Shown here: positions 24,672 through 36,762 of the stretch, piece by piece | How the letters are laid out: each line of letters begins with the position of its first letter | Position numbering within the stretch: position 1 is the stretch's first letter | Assembly (NCBI GenBank): GCA_026168455.1 | Contig: CM047425.1 | Span: 91,391,580 to 91,455,579, forward strand | DNA from: Theocolax elegans | Taxonomy: Eukaryota; Arthropoda; Insecta; Hymenoptera; Cerocephalidae | Length of the DNA: 64,000 nucleotides | Reading direction: 5' to 3' | The notes under the pieces: model-generated | Database searches by the model: none | Told to the model about the DNA's origin: nothing | The model's input: the letters and a program-made list of their open reading frames with translations, nothing else | Program-made: the position numbers and the translations under genes

Positions 24672-26864
24672 CACTGAGAAAAAACTGCATAGCAATATTT
24701 ACTAAAAAATTTAGTAAAGTACAATATAAGTAATACAACCTGATTATTTTATTGATTTCACTATACTATAGCTGAATTATTTATAAACGTATACTTAAAT
24801 CAACCAACTTTTTTTGAACAATGGGTCCAGTTAATTTATTGATATTCGACTGTATTTTTTACTATAATTCGCTTAGTTAAATTTACTATTTAGAAATACT
24901 TAATACAACCCTAATTTCTTAAAAATATTTACAATTAAAATTTTGTTACTTTTACAATATATTATTGCAGTATCATTATTACACAATGCAATATTGTTAA
25001 ATATACTATGTTTTTAAAGTATGTTTAAATAAAATTTTGTATTGATACTAATTAATATGTGGTACAATGAACTATATATTAAAAGAGAATTGACGGATTC
25101 AATGGTAAATATAGGTACTATTTCTATAAATATTATTACCCACGTATACAATAACTGAATTCCTTTATACGTATTTCGAAATAAGTTCGTCAGTGTAGTG
25201 TTTGTCGTCGAAGGACATGGACGTACAACAAAGTGTAGAGGACTTGCACTTACTGAGTGGGAATTATCCCAATAAAAAATCAAATGTATTTAAGCGATTT
25301 CTGATATAACAATAATGTTTTCAATGATAAAATTTATTATCAACCCACGTAAAAAAATAGTATACAGATTGTATACAAAATGTATACAATTTATTTTATA
25401 CAAATAGTATACAATATTGGTTGTATACAATATGTATAAAATCTGTATACAATCTGTAAAAAAAATAGTCTATACAATTTGATAAAAATTTTATACAAAG
25501 AGTAAAGAAATTTCTTTCTTTCTTATTTTTGTATAAATAAAAAATCTGGAAGATTGAAAACAGAAAATATATTAGGCATTTGGAAACAGCTGCAACACTG
25601 CCCTGTGAACGAGAAAAACTGTAGAGGTTATGGACATCAGAACCATCGATGATGAGGAGATTAACGCAACCAAGAATTGCTGCTGCCACTGACACCAACG
25701 ATCTTGAAAAAATGTCAACAACTTTTCCTTCATCGCGATTTGGCCAAAATTTTCAAACTACCATTTCGTTACATCCAACGGACTCTTCAACATCGACTTG
25801 CACATCATGAAGGTTAGACAGGGTCTGACCGAATGTTTTGTTCTTTGGTTGTCAAGTCGATTATCAACTTTCTTTATCGGCTGCTAATAAAAAAAGTTGA
25901 AAATCGACTTGACAACCAAAGAACAAAACATTCGGTCAGACCCTGTCTAACCTTCATGATGTGCAAGTCGATGTTGAAGAGTCCGTTGGATGTAACGAAA
26001 TGGTAATTTGAAAATTTTGGCCAAATCGCGATGAAGGAAAAGTTGTTGACATTTTTTCAAGCTCGTTGGTGTCAGTGGCAGCAGCAATTCTTGGTTGCGT
26101 TAATCTCCTCATCATCGATGGTTCTGATGTCCATAACCTCTACAGTTTTTCTCGTTCACAGGGCAGTGTTGCAGCTGTTTCCAAATGCCTAATATATTTT
26201 CTGTTTTCAATCTTCCAAATTTTTTATTTATACAAAAATAAGAGAGAAAGAAATTTCTTTACTCTTTGTATAAAATTTTTATCAAATTGTATAGACTATT
26301 TTTTTTACAGATTGTATACAGATTTTATTTGTATAAAATAAATTGTATACACTTTGTATACAATCTGTATACTATTTTTTACGTGGGAAATATGTGAGGA
26401 ATCTAATAGAATATTTAATATGTAATTTAATATGTAAAGAGTATTATATGTATATGTGTAAAAATAAAACTATGTACACTTTATAAACTTATATGTATAA
26501 CTTGTTTTATAAAAAAAAAATAAATTTTTAAAAACAAAATTTTAACTATCTTTTCATTTCGCATAACCGTATCTTAAAGTCTAACTTATTATAAATTATA
26601 GTAAAACTAAAAATTATGATGCATTTGTAATATTATTTTTCTATTAATTTCTATTATAATTTATAGTAGTGTTTAATAATAATATAACATAGTAATTTTT
26701 AATAAATAAATATTTTTAAATATATAGTTAAATTACAATTTCTTTTTTGTAAATGGTACTTACAATTTTCAGAAATAGTTTTACCATAAAATATTGCAGT
26801 ATAGTTATTGCACTATATTTTCTGGTAATTTTATAGTAAAGTTAACCTTTTTTTTCTCTCAGTG
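24672..26864. mobile_element. 2.2 kb TIR element carrying a nested palindrome
   Basis: CACTGAGAAAAAA at 24672 faces TTTTTTCTCTCAGTG ending at 26864. Both ends are embedded in TATATA, compatible with a TA or TATA target duplication. Subterminal sequence is AT-rich, and both sides have diverged inverted matches (TTACTA...AAATT type) and TTGCAGTAT motifs. No transposase is visible. The 1.04 kb palindrome at 25344-26387 sits near the middle. Confidence 0.5.
25344..26387. mobile_element. Nearly perfect 1.04 kb palindrome (foldback element)
   Basis: The left arm 25344-25877 and right arm 25887-26387 are inverted copies with very few mismatches; the loop is about 9 bases (CGGCTGCTA). Both ends read CCCACGTAAAAAA outward-in. 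The right arm lacks about 33 bases of a GTATAC-rich subterminal block that is present in the left. GTATAC is repeated near both termini, as expected of transposase-binding sites. Matching ORFs arise on both strands simply because of the symmetry. No target duplication beyond 2 bp is clear. Confidence 0.8.
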
Positions 26865-29800
26865 TATATACATTTTGACAATATTGTCTGCGCTATTGTC
26901 ATCATTTACGTGTTGTGAAACTTAATGTCATAACGATGCGGTATATATTTTAGTTTTTATATAAGCACACCGTTTCTGTAATATATAAAAATTGTGGAGC
27001 ACATTACTTTTATTGTGTTTCCCAAATGAACTATATTATACAATGAATATGAAATAGTATAGGTGTTACAACATTGATATTTTAAATAATTGTGTACTGG
27101 TTACCGTATTACAATTATAATTCAGGTAAATGATAATAAAATTTTCAAAATAATTATTTTATAATTAGCGTTTAGAATAGGTAACGCGCGGTGAACATTC
27201 TCAGGTGTATAACACGCAGCGGAGTAGTTGTACTTTTCCGTGTGTTACCCATCGTTTTGGAAAAGTAAAATTTGTTAAGTAAGAACAGGAAATTGAATGT
27301 CTGGCTAAGAACTACATAACATTTTTTTTAATACTAATTACAATTCATTAAATTTGATGGAATATAATCGAATATGCAATATTCATATTTATTCGCATTA
27401 CTATATATAGATATAAATTATGAAAATCAATGCTGGACACTGTTAAAGAAATTAAATATATAAATATTGATATAGTTAGATTTATAATTATTTTATAGGA
27501 CATAGATATGTGAAGGATATTTGACATGCAACATGCACCGACTTTGGGAATGGAGATAAATTCGGATTTTAATTTTTGGGTTAGTTTGAATCGATACTGA
27601 TAACTTTTGCATCTACATAGAATCTATAAATACATTCAAAGCAACTCACGAAATTCGAACAAGTGAACTTACATAAGTGAATTCCTTTTTGAAACTGTTA
27701 TGTAGCAAATTTATTTGCATCTTTGTACTCAAAAAAACAAGGAAACAAAGTGTAGAAATTTAATTTGTCACGTACTATAAGTGATTGATAATTAGTAAAG
27801 ATTAATGTAAAATAATTTACTGCAAAAGTTTGTTATAATAATTTTGTCTATAATAAAAAGATAGATGAATTTGTTTATTGCAGGAATATAAATGTGCTAA
27901 CCAATTTCGATGACAAACGACGTTTTGACAACGATATGCTAATAAGCATAAGATATATATTTTACATAAATTTGTCTCCAATTAAGATGACACTAGCTTG
28001 GCTTTTTTATACATTATAGAACTTTAGAACAAGAATGTGCCAAATATGTCAATGATATGCCAGATATAGTACAGTCAATACAGTATGTGCCGAATTTTGT
28101 ATGAATTGCGAAAATATTTGTGCCGAAGCTGATTTGTTAAATGTGCATGACTTATCCCACATATGCCAAATAGTTTAAAAAATGTAGATCAAATTCGATC
28201 AAGTTCGATACATTGTGATGTATTTTGGTATATTTTAGCACTGCATTTTACATGCGGTTTTTATTCTGTATCTTTAATTAATATTAATTTAATAGCCCAA
28301 TTACTGATTGGGTTTAAGTAAATACAATATTATACTAACATTCTCTTATTTGAAATTTATATATATAGACGCAAGTTTCTTAGTATCGTTAAGGCTTATT
28401 ATTATGTCAAGCCATTAATAAAACATTTATTTAGATACGTTAAAAATTGATTAACAAATTAATAAATAAACATTACGTATGGAATAACAAATACATTTAA
28501 GCTTTAATAAATAATGTATATTAAAATTCTCTTGTGAAATGTTACATTTACTTCAAGTAAAAAATATATCTTTCAAATTAAACTTGTCTATGAAACTTGT
28601 GCATCAGTAAACCGTGAAATTTGTAAAGTTTTCTTTGAATTATGACCGCCTGAATTTTTCAATAAGATACAAGTGATATACGATACTATGATGTAAATAG
28701 TAAAAATATGTTTGCTGTCATTTAAAAGTAATCTATAACGTTTCTTTAAAGAAACATTATTTTATAATACAAATATTATATCAATGTTCAATATCAAATA
28801 TAGGCGTTGTCTATCGTTGAAGTGATGTTTGAAATTAAACAATACGTATAAATAATTCACGTTGATCAACTTAATACATAATAGATACTTTTTATTTATA
28901 AATAGTTTTTATTAATTTGTTTTTTTATATGCTTGCTAGATTGCACAATTATTTTTAAGCTAAGAATTATAAGGTATATTTGCGTGACAAGTTCTCATAA
29001 ATATATACATTTTAATTTTGTAATAAAATACCAGGATAAAAAACTTTCTTTTGCTGGAACTATTTGATAAACGTTATTTACACTTGCAATGAATTTTATT
29101 TTCTTGTATTGTTGATGTGGCTTAAAAAAGTTTAAAAGATTTCCAACTACGATAAAGTAGTTGTGATTTATACGTTAATAACAGCAATGGATTGTGCATT
29201 TACATATAAAGTACATACGTGTTATTAATTAATTATAATAATTTATCATGCATTTTTCGTACACAAATAATAATTCGTTTCATTTTGAAGTATATAGGCC
29301 AGATTTATCTACTTACTCTGTTCTATAATATGAAATTATGAAGAACAAAATCTGTTACGTAAATTTTGTGTTAAAAAACAATTTCAGTTTAATTGAAAAT
29401 GTAATATAATTTATATTAAAATAGCGTAATTTCCTCTATAATAAACTGTTACTTGGTAATTAAAAAATATTGTAAAAGTCTGTGAAAATCATCATATTCA
29501 CTACATTTTATAAGATTTATTTCTTCATTCAAAATATATACAAATGGATCATGTGTTTTTATTAAACAAAATTAGTTACTTATAGTATACGTATAGTATA
29601 TAAAAGAACTAACTAAACAAGGTATGTATTGATTTTCACTTTCTCACAAACAATAGTTATGTGATGAAAATTTAAAATTTAAATTTTTCTTTTAATTATG
29701 TTTTTATTTGCTCAAAAATAGTGGAGAGCGCAAGGAAGATGAAATTTTAATCATCTAATACGCAAAGATAAAAGTTAATTTTCAAAATATTAATAATATT

Positions 29801-30886
29801 AAAATTTATAAAATTATATTAAATAACGGTTTAGTCTGAATATTTTAATTGAATCTACTGTCGACTAAACTGAGTGTCGATATACGTTTGCGTGTGTACA
29901 TTTTATCTCTATATAAGCGCATTTCTTTCTTTTTCTCGCTTGTCTCTCTTTTTCTGTGGCCAACTCGATTCGTTTTACTGTCCTCCTTTTTTCAGAGCGT
30001 AAAGTTCTTTTTCACGATTTAATTTTCGTTTTTATAAAGTCATTATTTTCTTTTTTAAGAAATTAGCGACGGTGCTTTTAATTAAAAAGGAGAATGTCTG
30101 TTTTTAGACGATTAATTGTACAGTATATAATAAAAACAATTAGTATACACTTTGTCATTATCTTTGCTACTTTCGAAAGGAATTTAACATTAAGTTGGAT
30201 CAGTCAAAATAACAATTATATATTTCACAACGTTTCAACAACCCTTTTGTCATCTTCTCTTGGGCTTTTGGAGACAATTGGGAGATTCTAGTTTGTCATT
30301 ACTTCAGTAGTTGGTAATGTAATTAAAAAAAAAGGTATAAAATAAAATTTTTAAAATTATTAAATATTATTAAAGTGTGCACTCATCATCATTATTTGTT
30401 TTAATATATTATAATAATAGTCAAGTATATTTTCGTTCATTACATGCATCCATTGGAAATAATATTTTACCTATACTTTTTACACGCAGTTATCAGTTTC
30501 CCAAATCTTGATTTATTAGAAAGTGTATTTTGTGTAAAAAATAAACAAATGTTGAATTATGCCAATACTTTTCCATACCTGTGTATTTATACAAAATTTG
30601 TTTTTGACGATTATTAATTTTTTAACATCATCTGATAGAAAATTATTAGATCTAAATTGTATCAAAAATCTATAGGCATATATATCTATATATATCTAAC
30701 TATATATATTCGTATGTGATTTTATATATATGTAAATGTAATAATTATGGGTGGCTTTTGTGATTTAATGATAATTATTTTATTTTACACAAAAAAGATA
30801 CCAGACTGAACCCACATGGTAAGGTGTATATTACACCTGACTCGGGGAGTCCTATGTAGTTAGTGCCGAAAATGACTCGGGATGCG
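26865..30886. other. Non-genic AT-rich region
   Basis: No gene, RNA or mobile element that I can support. There is a 12-bp stem pairing 27180-27191 with 27238-27249 (reported in the findings). A pyrimidine-rich stretch with TATATAAGC lies near 29910-30000, before a 65-codon ORF at 30094 that shows no family signal. Confidence 0.45.
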
Positions 30887-30920
30887 GCTTATATAGCCAA
30901 CGACAGTGTCCTCTTCCGTA

Positions 30921-30953
<33 letters not shown>

Positions 30954-31194
30954 TAGTAAGGAAGGCAACATTGAGAAATCGCAAAAATTCATTATTACAA
31001 TTCTATATTAGATTCGAATAAAAAATTAATAATTATTACTATTATATATATGATATTATATTATTATTATTAAATTACTACGTATACTTAATTAATTATT
31101 GATAATATTAAAATTTCGGTTAATCGTGCACCTACTGTCCCTTTCTTTACTTATTGAAAGAAAGGTAGGGAGCACTGTCGTTGACTATATAAGC
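30887..31194. repeat. Short inverted-repeat element with (TA)n
   Basis: GCTTATATAGCCAACGACAG (30887-30906) is inverted at 31175-31194 (CTGTCGTTGACTATATAAGC), one mismatch. The interval includes a (TA)15 microsatellite at 30923-30952 and a hairpin of CTTTCTTT and AAAGAAAG near 31141-31163. Probably a small MITE; no target duplication was identified. Confidence 0.45.
30923..30952. repeat. (TA)n microsatellite
   Basis: About fifteen uninterrupted TA units. Confidence 0.9.
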
Positions 31195-31404
31195 ATCGTG
31201 AACCGTTTTCATCTGTTTTGTGGAAACAACTATTCGTCATTTAAAAAAAAAAATTGATTAAATAAATTAACATTCACAAACCAGGCACATATACAGGGTG
31301 GATGGTTGCTTTTCGTATGCAATCTGTTAAAAGGACCACTTGGAGCTCTATACAATGGTCCTGCACAACTTATCAATGCACACCTTTACTTACAAGGAGA
31401 GGCC

Positions 31405-32057
31405 ACACCCTCTGGTAAACGGATCCTTACCAAACTCTAGAATACGATTTCTACTATAAAAGTATGAAGAAAGCCGGAGATTTAGTATCCAATGCCCGTT
31501 TTTACGATAGTTATAAACAAACAACGAATAATCTTGCCAAGAAATCTCTTAACTTTGATTACTGATAACTCGGAAATAAATGAATATGTATATTCAAATT
31601 AAATTTTTAAAGAAAGCTGAGATCAAGTAGATATATTTTGAAAAAAAGGAGCTGAAATATCTTAATTTGGTTAAAAGTTATGGAAGAAATAAGAATTAGA
31701 CGAAATTTTGGCCTAAAGAAATTATCAAGTTGTAATGCTAAATTTTCGATACAAGTTCGTTTAATTTTTATTTCTTCCATAACTTTTGACCAGATCAAGA
31801 TATTTGATCTTATTTTTTCTTGAAACGTATCTACTTGATCTCAGCTTTTTTCTAAAATTTGGTTTAAATGTACATCTTTAATTGTTTTCGATTTATACGC
31901 AATCAAAGTGAAGGTTTTTTTCAACGAGATTTTTCAATATTTCCTTATATCTATCGTAAAAAAGAGGATTGAATTCTAAAACATCCGCTTTCTTCATATT
32001 TTTATAGTAGAAATCATACTGTAGAGTTTGGTAAGGATCCATTTTCCAGAGGCTGTG
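31405..32057. repeat. Divergent 650-bp inverted repeat
   Basis: Arms of about 320 bp around a centre near 31731 match inverted: GGATCCTTACCAAACTCTA at 31421-31439 against TAGAGTTTGGTAAGGATCC near 32022-32040, and AGCTGAGATCAAGTAGATA at 31616 against an inverted copy near 31830. Divergence is 20-25% by eye. It may be an old foldback element, or two head-to-head truncated copies of a retroelement, because a retroelement-like reading frame runs into the right arm (see 32058-32345). Confidence 0.6.
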
Positions 32058-32345
32058 TTATTTTTCAGCAACTTCTTATCGTTATGGCTCTTGCAGTGAA
32101 AAACCTGGGCCCCTTCAGATACCAATTCTCCATAAAACTCGGAAAATAGTCACCCTTCGTGGCCTGCCCAACTCTCCCTCAAGAATCTTCATAACATTTT
32201 TACCTTCTTCTTCGCTAAAACGCTCCTCTGGGTACTTTCTCAAAACTACGATCATCTTCAAATCGGTCAGAGCTCTGCTGTAGCTCTTCAGAGCATATTC
32301 AACGAATCTTTTCTTCTTTTCTCTTGTGGTCGACCTCTCCAAGTG
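32058..32345 (-). pseudogene. Retroelement ORF1-like fragment (DUF4780-like), broken
   Basis: On the minus strand a reading frame of about 75 codons from 32342 (RALTDLKMIVVLRKYPEERF, then acidic helix EEEGKNVMKILEGEL) is followed, after a frame change near 32160, by a segment reading GAQVFHCKSHNDKKLLKN. The pattern of a first strand with VVL..YPE, an E-rich helix, then a G..V..C.....KKLLK strand resembles the domain found next to reverse transcriptases in insect non-LTR elements (DUF4780 type). This is recognised from memory of the pattern only. The frameshift makes it non-functional. Confidence 0.35.
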
Positions 32346-33767
32346 CTGTCTTTAGGAGTGACCAAATTAGTGCTTACTTGCACAGCCCCTGTTGAAGCCC
32401 CAACTGACTAAGTAGCAATTATCCGTACTAAAGTAACTATTAAGTAGGTTAGGTTAAAAGGTTTCAGTCAGTGGTGTAGACCTTACACTCTGAGGCCTGA
32501 GGCCCATTGCAATACCCTACAGTTATTATTTAAAACCTGTTTTACCTCTCATTTGCGTTTCATTTTAAAATATTTCCATGTTCCTGCACATTTCTGTATC
32601 TAACTCTGAGCCTAATAAGTCGAACCGCTTCTTTTACGGTGTATATCCGATTGTAGCATACAACAGGATTGAGTAAGTAGTCGGCAACTACTTTTTTTCG
32701 AAAACTTTTCATTATTTGAGTTTCAAGATAACAAAAAAACAAATCGAGTTGCATAACAAGATCGTAAATGGTGTATATATATGGGCTATTTCACGTCAAG
32801 TGATATGATGAAAATTTTAAATCGCACCAAATTTTGAGAATAGGCTGAAACTATCTTTTAGAAAATAGAAAAAACTGTTTAGGTGTTAAAAATAATTTGA
32901 CTAAGAGTTATTCCACCATGAAAAATGGAAATTTTTCAATTTTTAAAAAAAATTGCTATTTTTAAATCCATTTATCTCAAAATCTATTGATTTTTTTGAA
33001 AAAACATTACTTACAACTTTTGTTCAAAATAATCTTTAGAACTTATCTGGGTCGGATTACAATTCTTAATTTTAAAATCTCGAAGAGATAGGACACCCGG
33101 AAATATTGATTATCAAAAAAAGGCGACCACGCCACAATCGATTTTGATCTAACACTGCTCAAAAGATTACATTTTTCGAGAGCTTTCGAATTGCGGTGGT
33201 TAGATTATTGGTCAAGACCGCTGGTGAAAGTTATGCCTCATAAACCTCTTAAAATCACTAATTTTCATGTATTACGATTAACATGTATTAACTCCTTTAT
33301 AATTACATTTCATTGAATGCTGTCAATGTCAAATTAATGCTCCAAAATTAAGCACAACCACCATAATATTTTTCCAATTGTTTACTAACACAAGTTTGAG
33401 CTACGTGGTTGTTTAAGTAACTAGTTATTAACAAGGGCTTAGAATTACAATTGTTAATCGAAATGTTCAAATTGTTATATTTACATAACCTCAATTTGTC
33501 CAACTTTCTTCCCTATGTAATTGACTATACTGTAAAGTCAAGGTGCAATTATCTTTTTTCGTATAGCAATAATTAAGTAGACCCCAAAGGCTTGCAAAAA
33601 TTCGCAGAGAATTCTACTTGGTTGAACCTGCTTTCTATTTTGGCTGTCAAAACTTCTTCAGGCTATAAACTTGTTGTTTGAAGTTGTTCGAGTATTAAAT
33701 ATCTGTTACCCTGTATTAAATATCTTGGTTACCCTGGAATTCCATGCTGCTAACTAAGGACCTGCTT
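32346..33767. other. Non-genic region, probably old repeats
   Basis: No supported gene. The block 32770-33270 has the look of decayed repetitive DNA, but no ends or coding remains are visible. Confidence 0.35.
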
Positions 33768-33772
33768 AAGAG

Positions 33773-34754
33773 TGTGACGGAAATCGTCATACAATCTGTT
33801 TGCGGCAAATGAAGTATTTAAATTCATAATAATTGTAAGTCGTCGGAGCCTTTGGTATGTCAAGGCCAACTGACGACACTTGTTTACTTTAACTCAAGTG
33901 TACAATTACGCGAGCAACAATACATAGGGATGAGAGCGCGAGAGTGTATGTGTGAGTTTCCTCTCTCTCATCCCTTTTTCGGGAAATTAGTCAATTGCCT
34001 ATGTACGTCCCAATCCGCCGCTCGAGTCGGATGAACTTTACCGTTGCCGATATATAGTTTTCGTCTATAAGGTCGAGCAAAGGCGCGTGAGACGCGTAGG
34101 CCGACGGCACCCGGATTATCCTCGTGCGGTCGCGTGTGAGTGCACGAATGAAATAGAGTGCTAACGCGGGTCGCGAGGTACTCGCCGCGGCATTGGGCCG
34201 CCTGCCTGTCACCTTTGCCGACAAGAGTCTCCGATACCCAGGAGACCACCGGGACCGAGATCGGCTGGGCCATCTTCGTGGCGTCGACCGGTATGTTCAT
34301 TTATTATATTACCGTGACACGCCCCCCCCCCCCCCGAGTATATGTTTGTTGAGTGAAACTCGGGAGTATGTTTGGGTACGTCGGTACCCGAACAGAGGGT
34401 TCTGGGAGCTAGTCTACCGCAGGCGAGGATCTTACTCTAGCAGGCTTCCCGGGACTTCCGCCCGCGCGTTTTAAAATTGAGGCACTTTTATTTTTATTTT
34501 AATTATTGAGTAATTATTATGTCGCCCTGCTCCCGCCGACATTTTATTGTTTCAATTTAATCGCATCGAGGCAAGGAAGATCGCCCGAATCCTCCATATA
34601 CCGTGTGTCCCAGCGAACTTGTTCCTGCCGACACTTACCGGCAACCTTTGATAAATAAATAAATTGTGTACGTGGTATTGGGCAACGCGGCCCAACGTTA
34701 ATTAATAATTATTAAAATTAATTAATATTACGGGTACGCAAATATCACGTCGCA
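33773..34754. mobile_element. Solo LTR, 982 bp
   Basis: Starts TGTGACGG and ends CGTCGCA, an imperfect short inverted terminus of the TG...CA type. It is flanked by AGAG at 33769-33772 and 34755-34758 (target duplication of 4, or 5 with a shared A). Inside are a TATATAG box at 34051, a CTATAAGG element at 34065, a poly(C) run (about 34323-34335) and ATAAATAAATAAA at 34651, in the order U3-R-U5 on the + strand. It is much GC-richer than its surroundings, and adjacent sequence has no gag or pol, so it is a solo LTR left by recombination. Ty3/gypsy is likely from the TSD size. Confidence 0.65.
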
Positions 34755-34758
34755 AGAG

Positions 34759-36279
34759 ATAAGAAACGTTGTTGCTGTAGATACAAATGTATCAACTCAG
34801 ATTTGCTTCATTTTTGTGCGAAAAAGGAAACTGTTGCAAGAAGTTGAACTGATTCCTATCTGGATACATTCGTCTTTTAGATATTAATGCTGTGTTTCTG
34901 ATAGCTGTTCAGAACCTGACAGAATATATGATGTTAATTGATGGATTGCACATTTGCCACTAATAATGTTGTATGGGGCATATAGGAAATTTTAAATATA
35001 ATAGTATAGCTGGTATTAGTTTTTAAATCAAGTTAGAATAATTCGCATGTATGAGGCAAAGCATTGATGCAGGTAGGTACAATGAATGGTAGAAATTACT
35101 TGAGATTATTCTTAAAATATATTATATCTTAATTACAGTAAGCAAATTCACAATATTTAGAATTACTTATTAATTTTATGTATTATTCTTTTAAATAATT
35201 ATTAATAAAAAATTAAATATAAAAAATAATAAGTCATTTTTTCTACTGTAATTTAATGTCAAGTGAATAACATAAATACAAAAAACATAACATATATGTT
35301 GCGCCGCAATTCTTTTTCCCAAACAGGAAATGTATGATGATCGCTGATTAACCTTTAGACTGCCGGGATTTGAAAGAACATATCGCCTTCAGAAAACTGG
35401 TATATAAGGTATCTTATATAAACGATTGATCTTGCACAAAGTGTCGATCAGGGGGTGCGTCAAAATATTGATTTTCCGGCAGTCTAAAGGTTAATTATTA
35501 TTTCATTAGTCTTTGGTTTGAGTACCGCAGAAAATTCTGGTTCAAGGTATGGACATTTTTATGATACTTTTGCAAAAAATCTTCAAATGCATTATTTGGT
35601 CAATACGCCATTACTTGTAAACAAGCAATATGCTACTGCACTGAATCGAAAATAACAAATCACATTTTTGATTAAATGTCAACTATTAAATATAAAGTTT
35701 TTAGCAGTAGATAAACACAAAATGCTAGCGTTAACTGTGTAAAAAATAATTCCAATTTACTGTACAATAGTATTAATATTTAAATTTTTGACTCTAAATC
35801 GCTCGTGCATGTATTTATTACAAAGTATTATATGAATTTTAATCAGTATTTCCGAGCTAATTTGAGTTGCTCAATATTTTTTCAAATATTGCACAAAACC
35901 CTCTTTATTAGCAACTTACTTGCATATCGCTAAGTCTTAAACGTTGCCAGAGGTATTAGAAAATTAATTAAGGAAAGATCGAGAAAGAAAGTATTAGTGT
36001 TTACTTTACTAGATATATTCACAACTCCCTTAAATCTGAACCACCAAAAAAAGCAATATTGATTTATATGTATATACCTCTTTTTTATCTCATATGTTTG
36101 TAAATCCAAACTCGGTCTAATAAAGCTTACTGTACGCCTTTGGTACCTAGTATACAATATTATAGTTATAATTATCCTAGAAATAATTACTTTTGATAAT
36201 ATAAACATATGTTAATTGTAAACACAAACGTAATTTTAAATCCTTAAACTCAAATAATGAAAAAGTATTTGCAATTGAG
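34759..36279. other. Non-genic region between the solo LTR and the LINE remnant
   Basis: AT-rich with no supported ORF. Contains the small TTAA-flanked MITE at 35351-35490. Confidence 0.45.
35347..35494. mobile_element. piggyBac-type MITE, 140 bp, TTAA duplications
   Basis: TTAA (35347-35350), then CCTTTAGACTGCCGG; the other end is CCGGCAGTCTAAAGG, then TTAA (35491-35494). The 15-bp inverted termini are perfect and begin CCTTT, as is usual for piggyBac elements, which duplicate TTAA. The interior of 110 bases is non-coding. Confidence 0.8.
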
Positions 36280-36762
36280 TGGTTGGCGGCTACTTACCAA
36301 TCCCTGGGATACAGTATCCATCTTCCACAGGATCCAGTCTATCCAATCATACTCTTGAATATTTACAGCCTTGGAGTATATCCAACATCAATTCCTGTTG
36401 CTTTCAAGGACGCATCAGTGTATACTGATATTTCCTATTCTTCAATTACTAGTTTGAAAAATCGCAATCTTCATTATTTGGTATAAGAAAATCAAATTTT
36501 CTTATCCGTAGATTATATATCGGAGCTAAATAGTCAGTTGATCTTTAGTTTCGGTTTCTATTAAACTGTCTATCGTCGCAAGTATTTTAGAATGTTCATA
36601 AGTTATTTTTTGTTTTAGTAGATTCAATTCCCTTAATCCAAGGGATGTTTTAACTGCCAAAAATTTAATGTACAGTTCCAAAGGTGGTAGATTTAGAACA
36701 GCTTCCTTTATCGCTTGTGCGGTGTTGTGCTTCACCCCGTTGATTCCAGGAGCTGCAAATCT
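36280..36762 (-). pseudogene. Non-LTR retrotransposon remnant: RT C-terminal part and RNase H (downstream half)
   Basis: Minus-strand frames read a reverse-transcriptase thumb segment (AIKEAVLNLPPLELYIKFLA, from about 36715 down) and, further on, an RNase H start (SVYTDASLK with YTD, near 36420), with stops and frame breaks between. The LPPLELYIK signature is characteristic of R1/I/LOA-type elements. This half was separated from the catalytic half at 39731-40240 by the foldback element at 36763-39730. The reading SPRL / RFAAPGING is continuous if the insertion is removed. Long dead. Confidence 0.65.

Noticed and set aside
25396..26341. Two identical ORFs on opposite strands (25396-25698 minus, 26066-26341 plus) beginning MVSVAAAILG
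   Set aside because: They are the same sequence read from the two arms of the palindrome; no codon bias or homology that I recognise.
30094..30291. 65-codon ORF after a TATATAAGC box and pyrimidine-rich stretch
   Set aside because: The promoter-like context is suggestive, but the peptide shows no domain, and AT-rich DNA has many ORFs of this size.
31421..32040. About 48-codon matching ORFs in both arms of the inverted repeat (DPYQTLEYDFYYK type)
   Set aside because: Codon-by-codon comparison of the arms gave differences spread over all three codon positions (about 6, 10 and 11), so there is no sign of selection on a protein.
34158..34474. Overlapping ORFs on both strands in the GC-rich block
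   Set aside because: They fall inside the solo LTR, where high GC makes long frames by chance.
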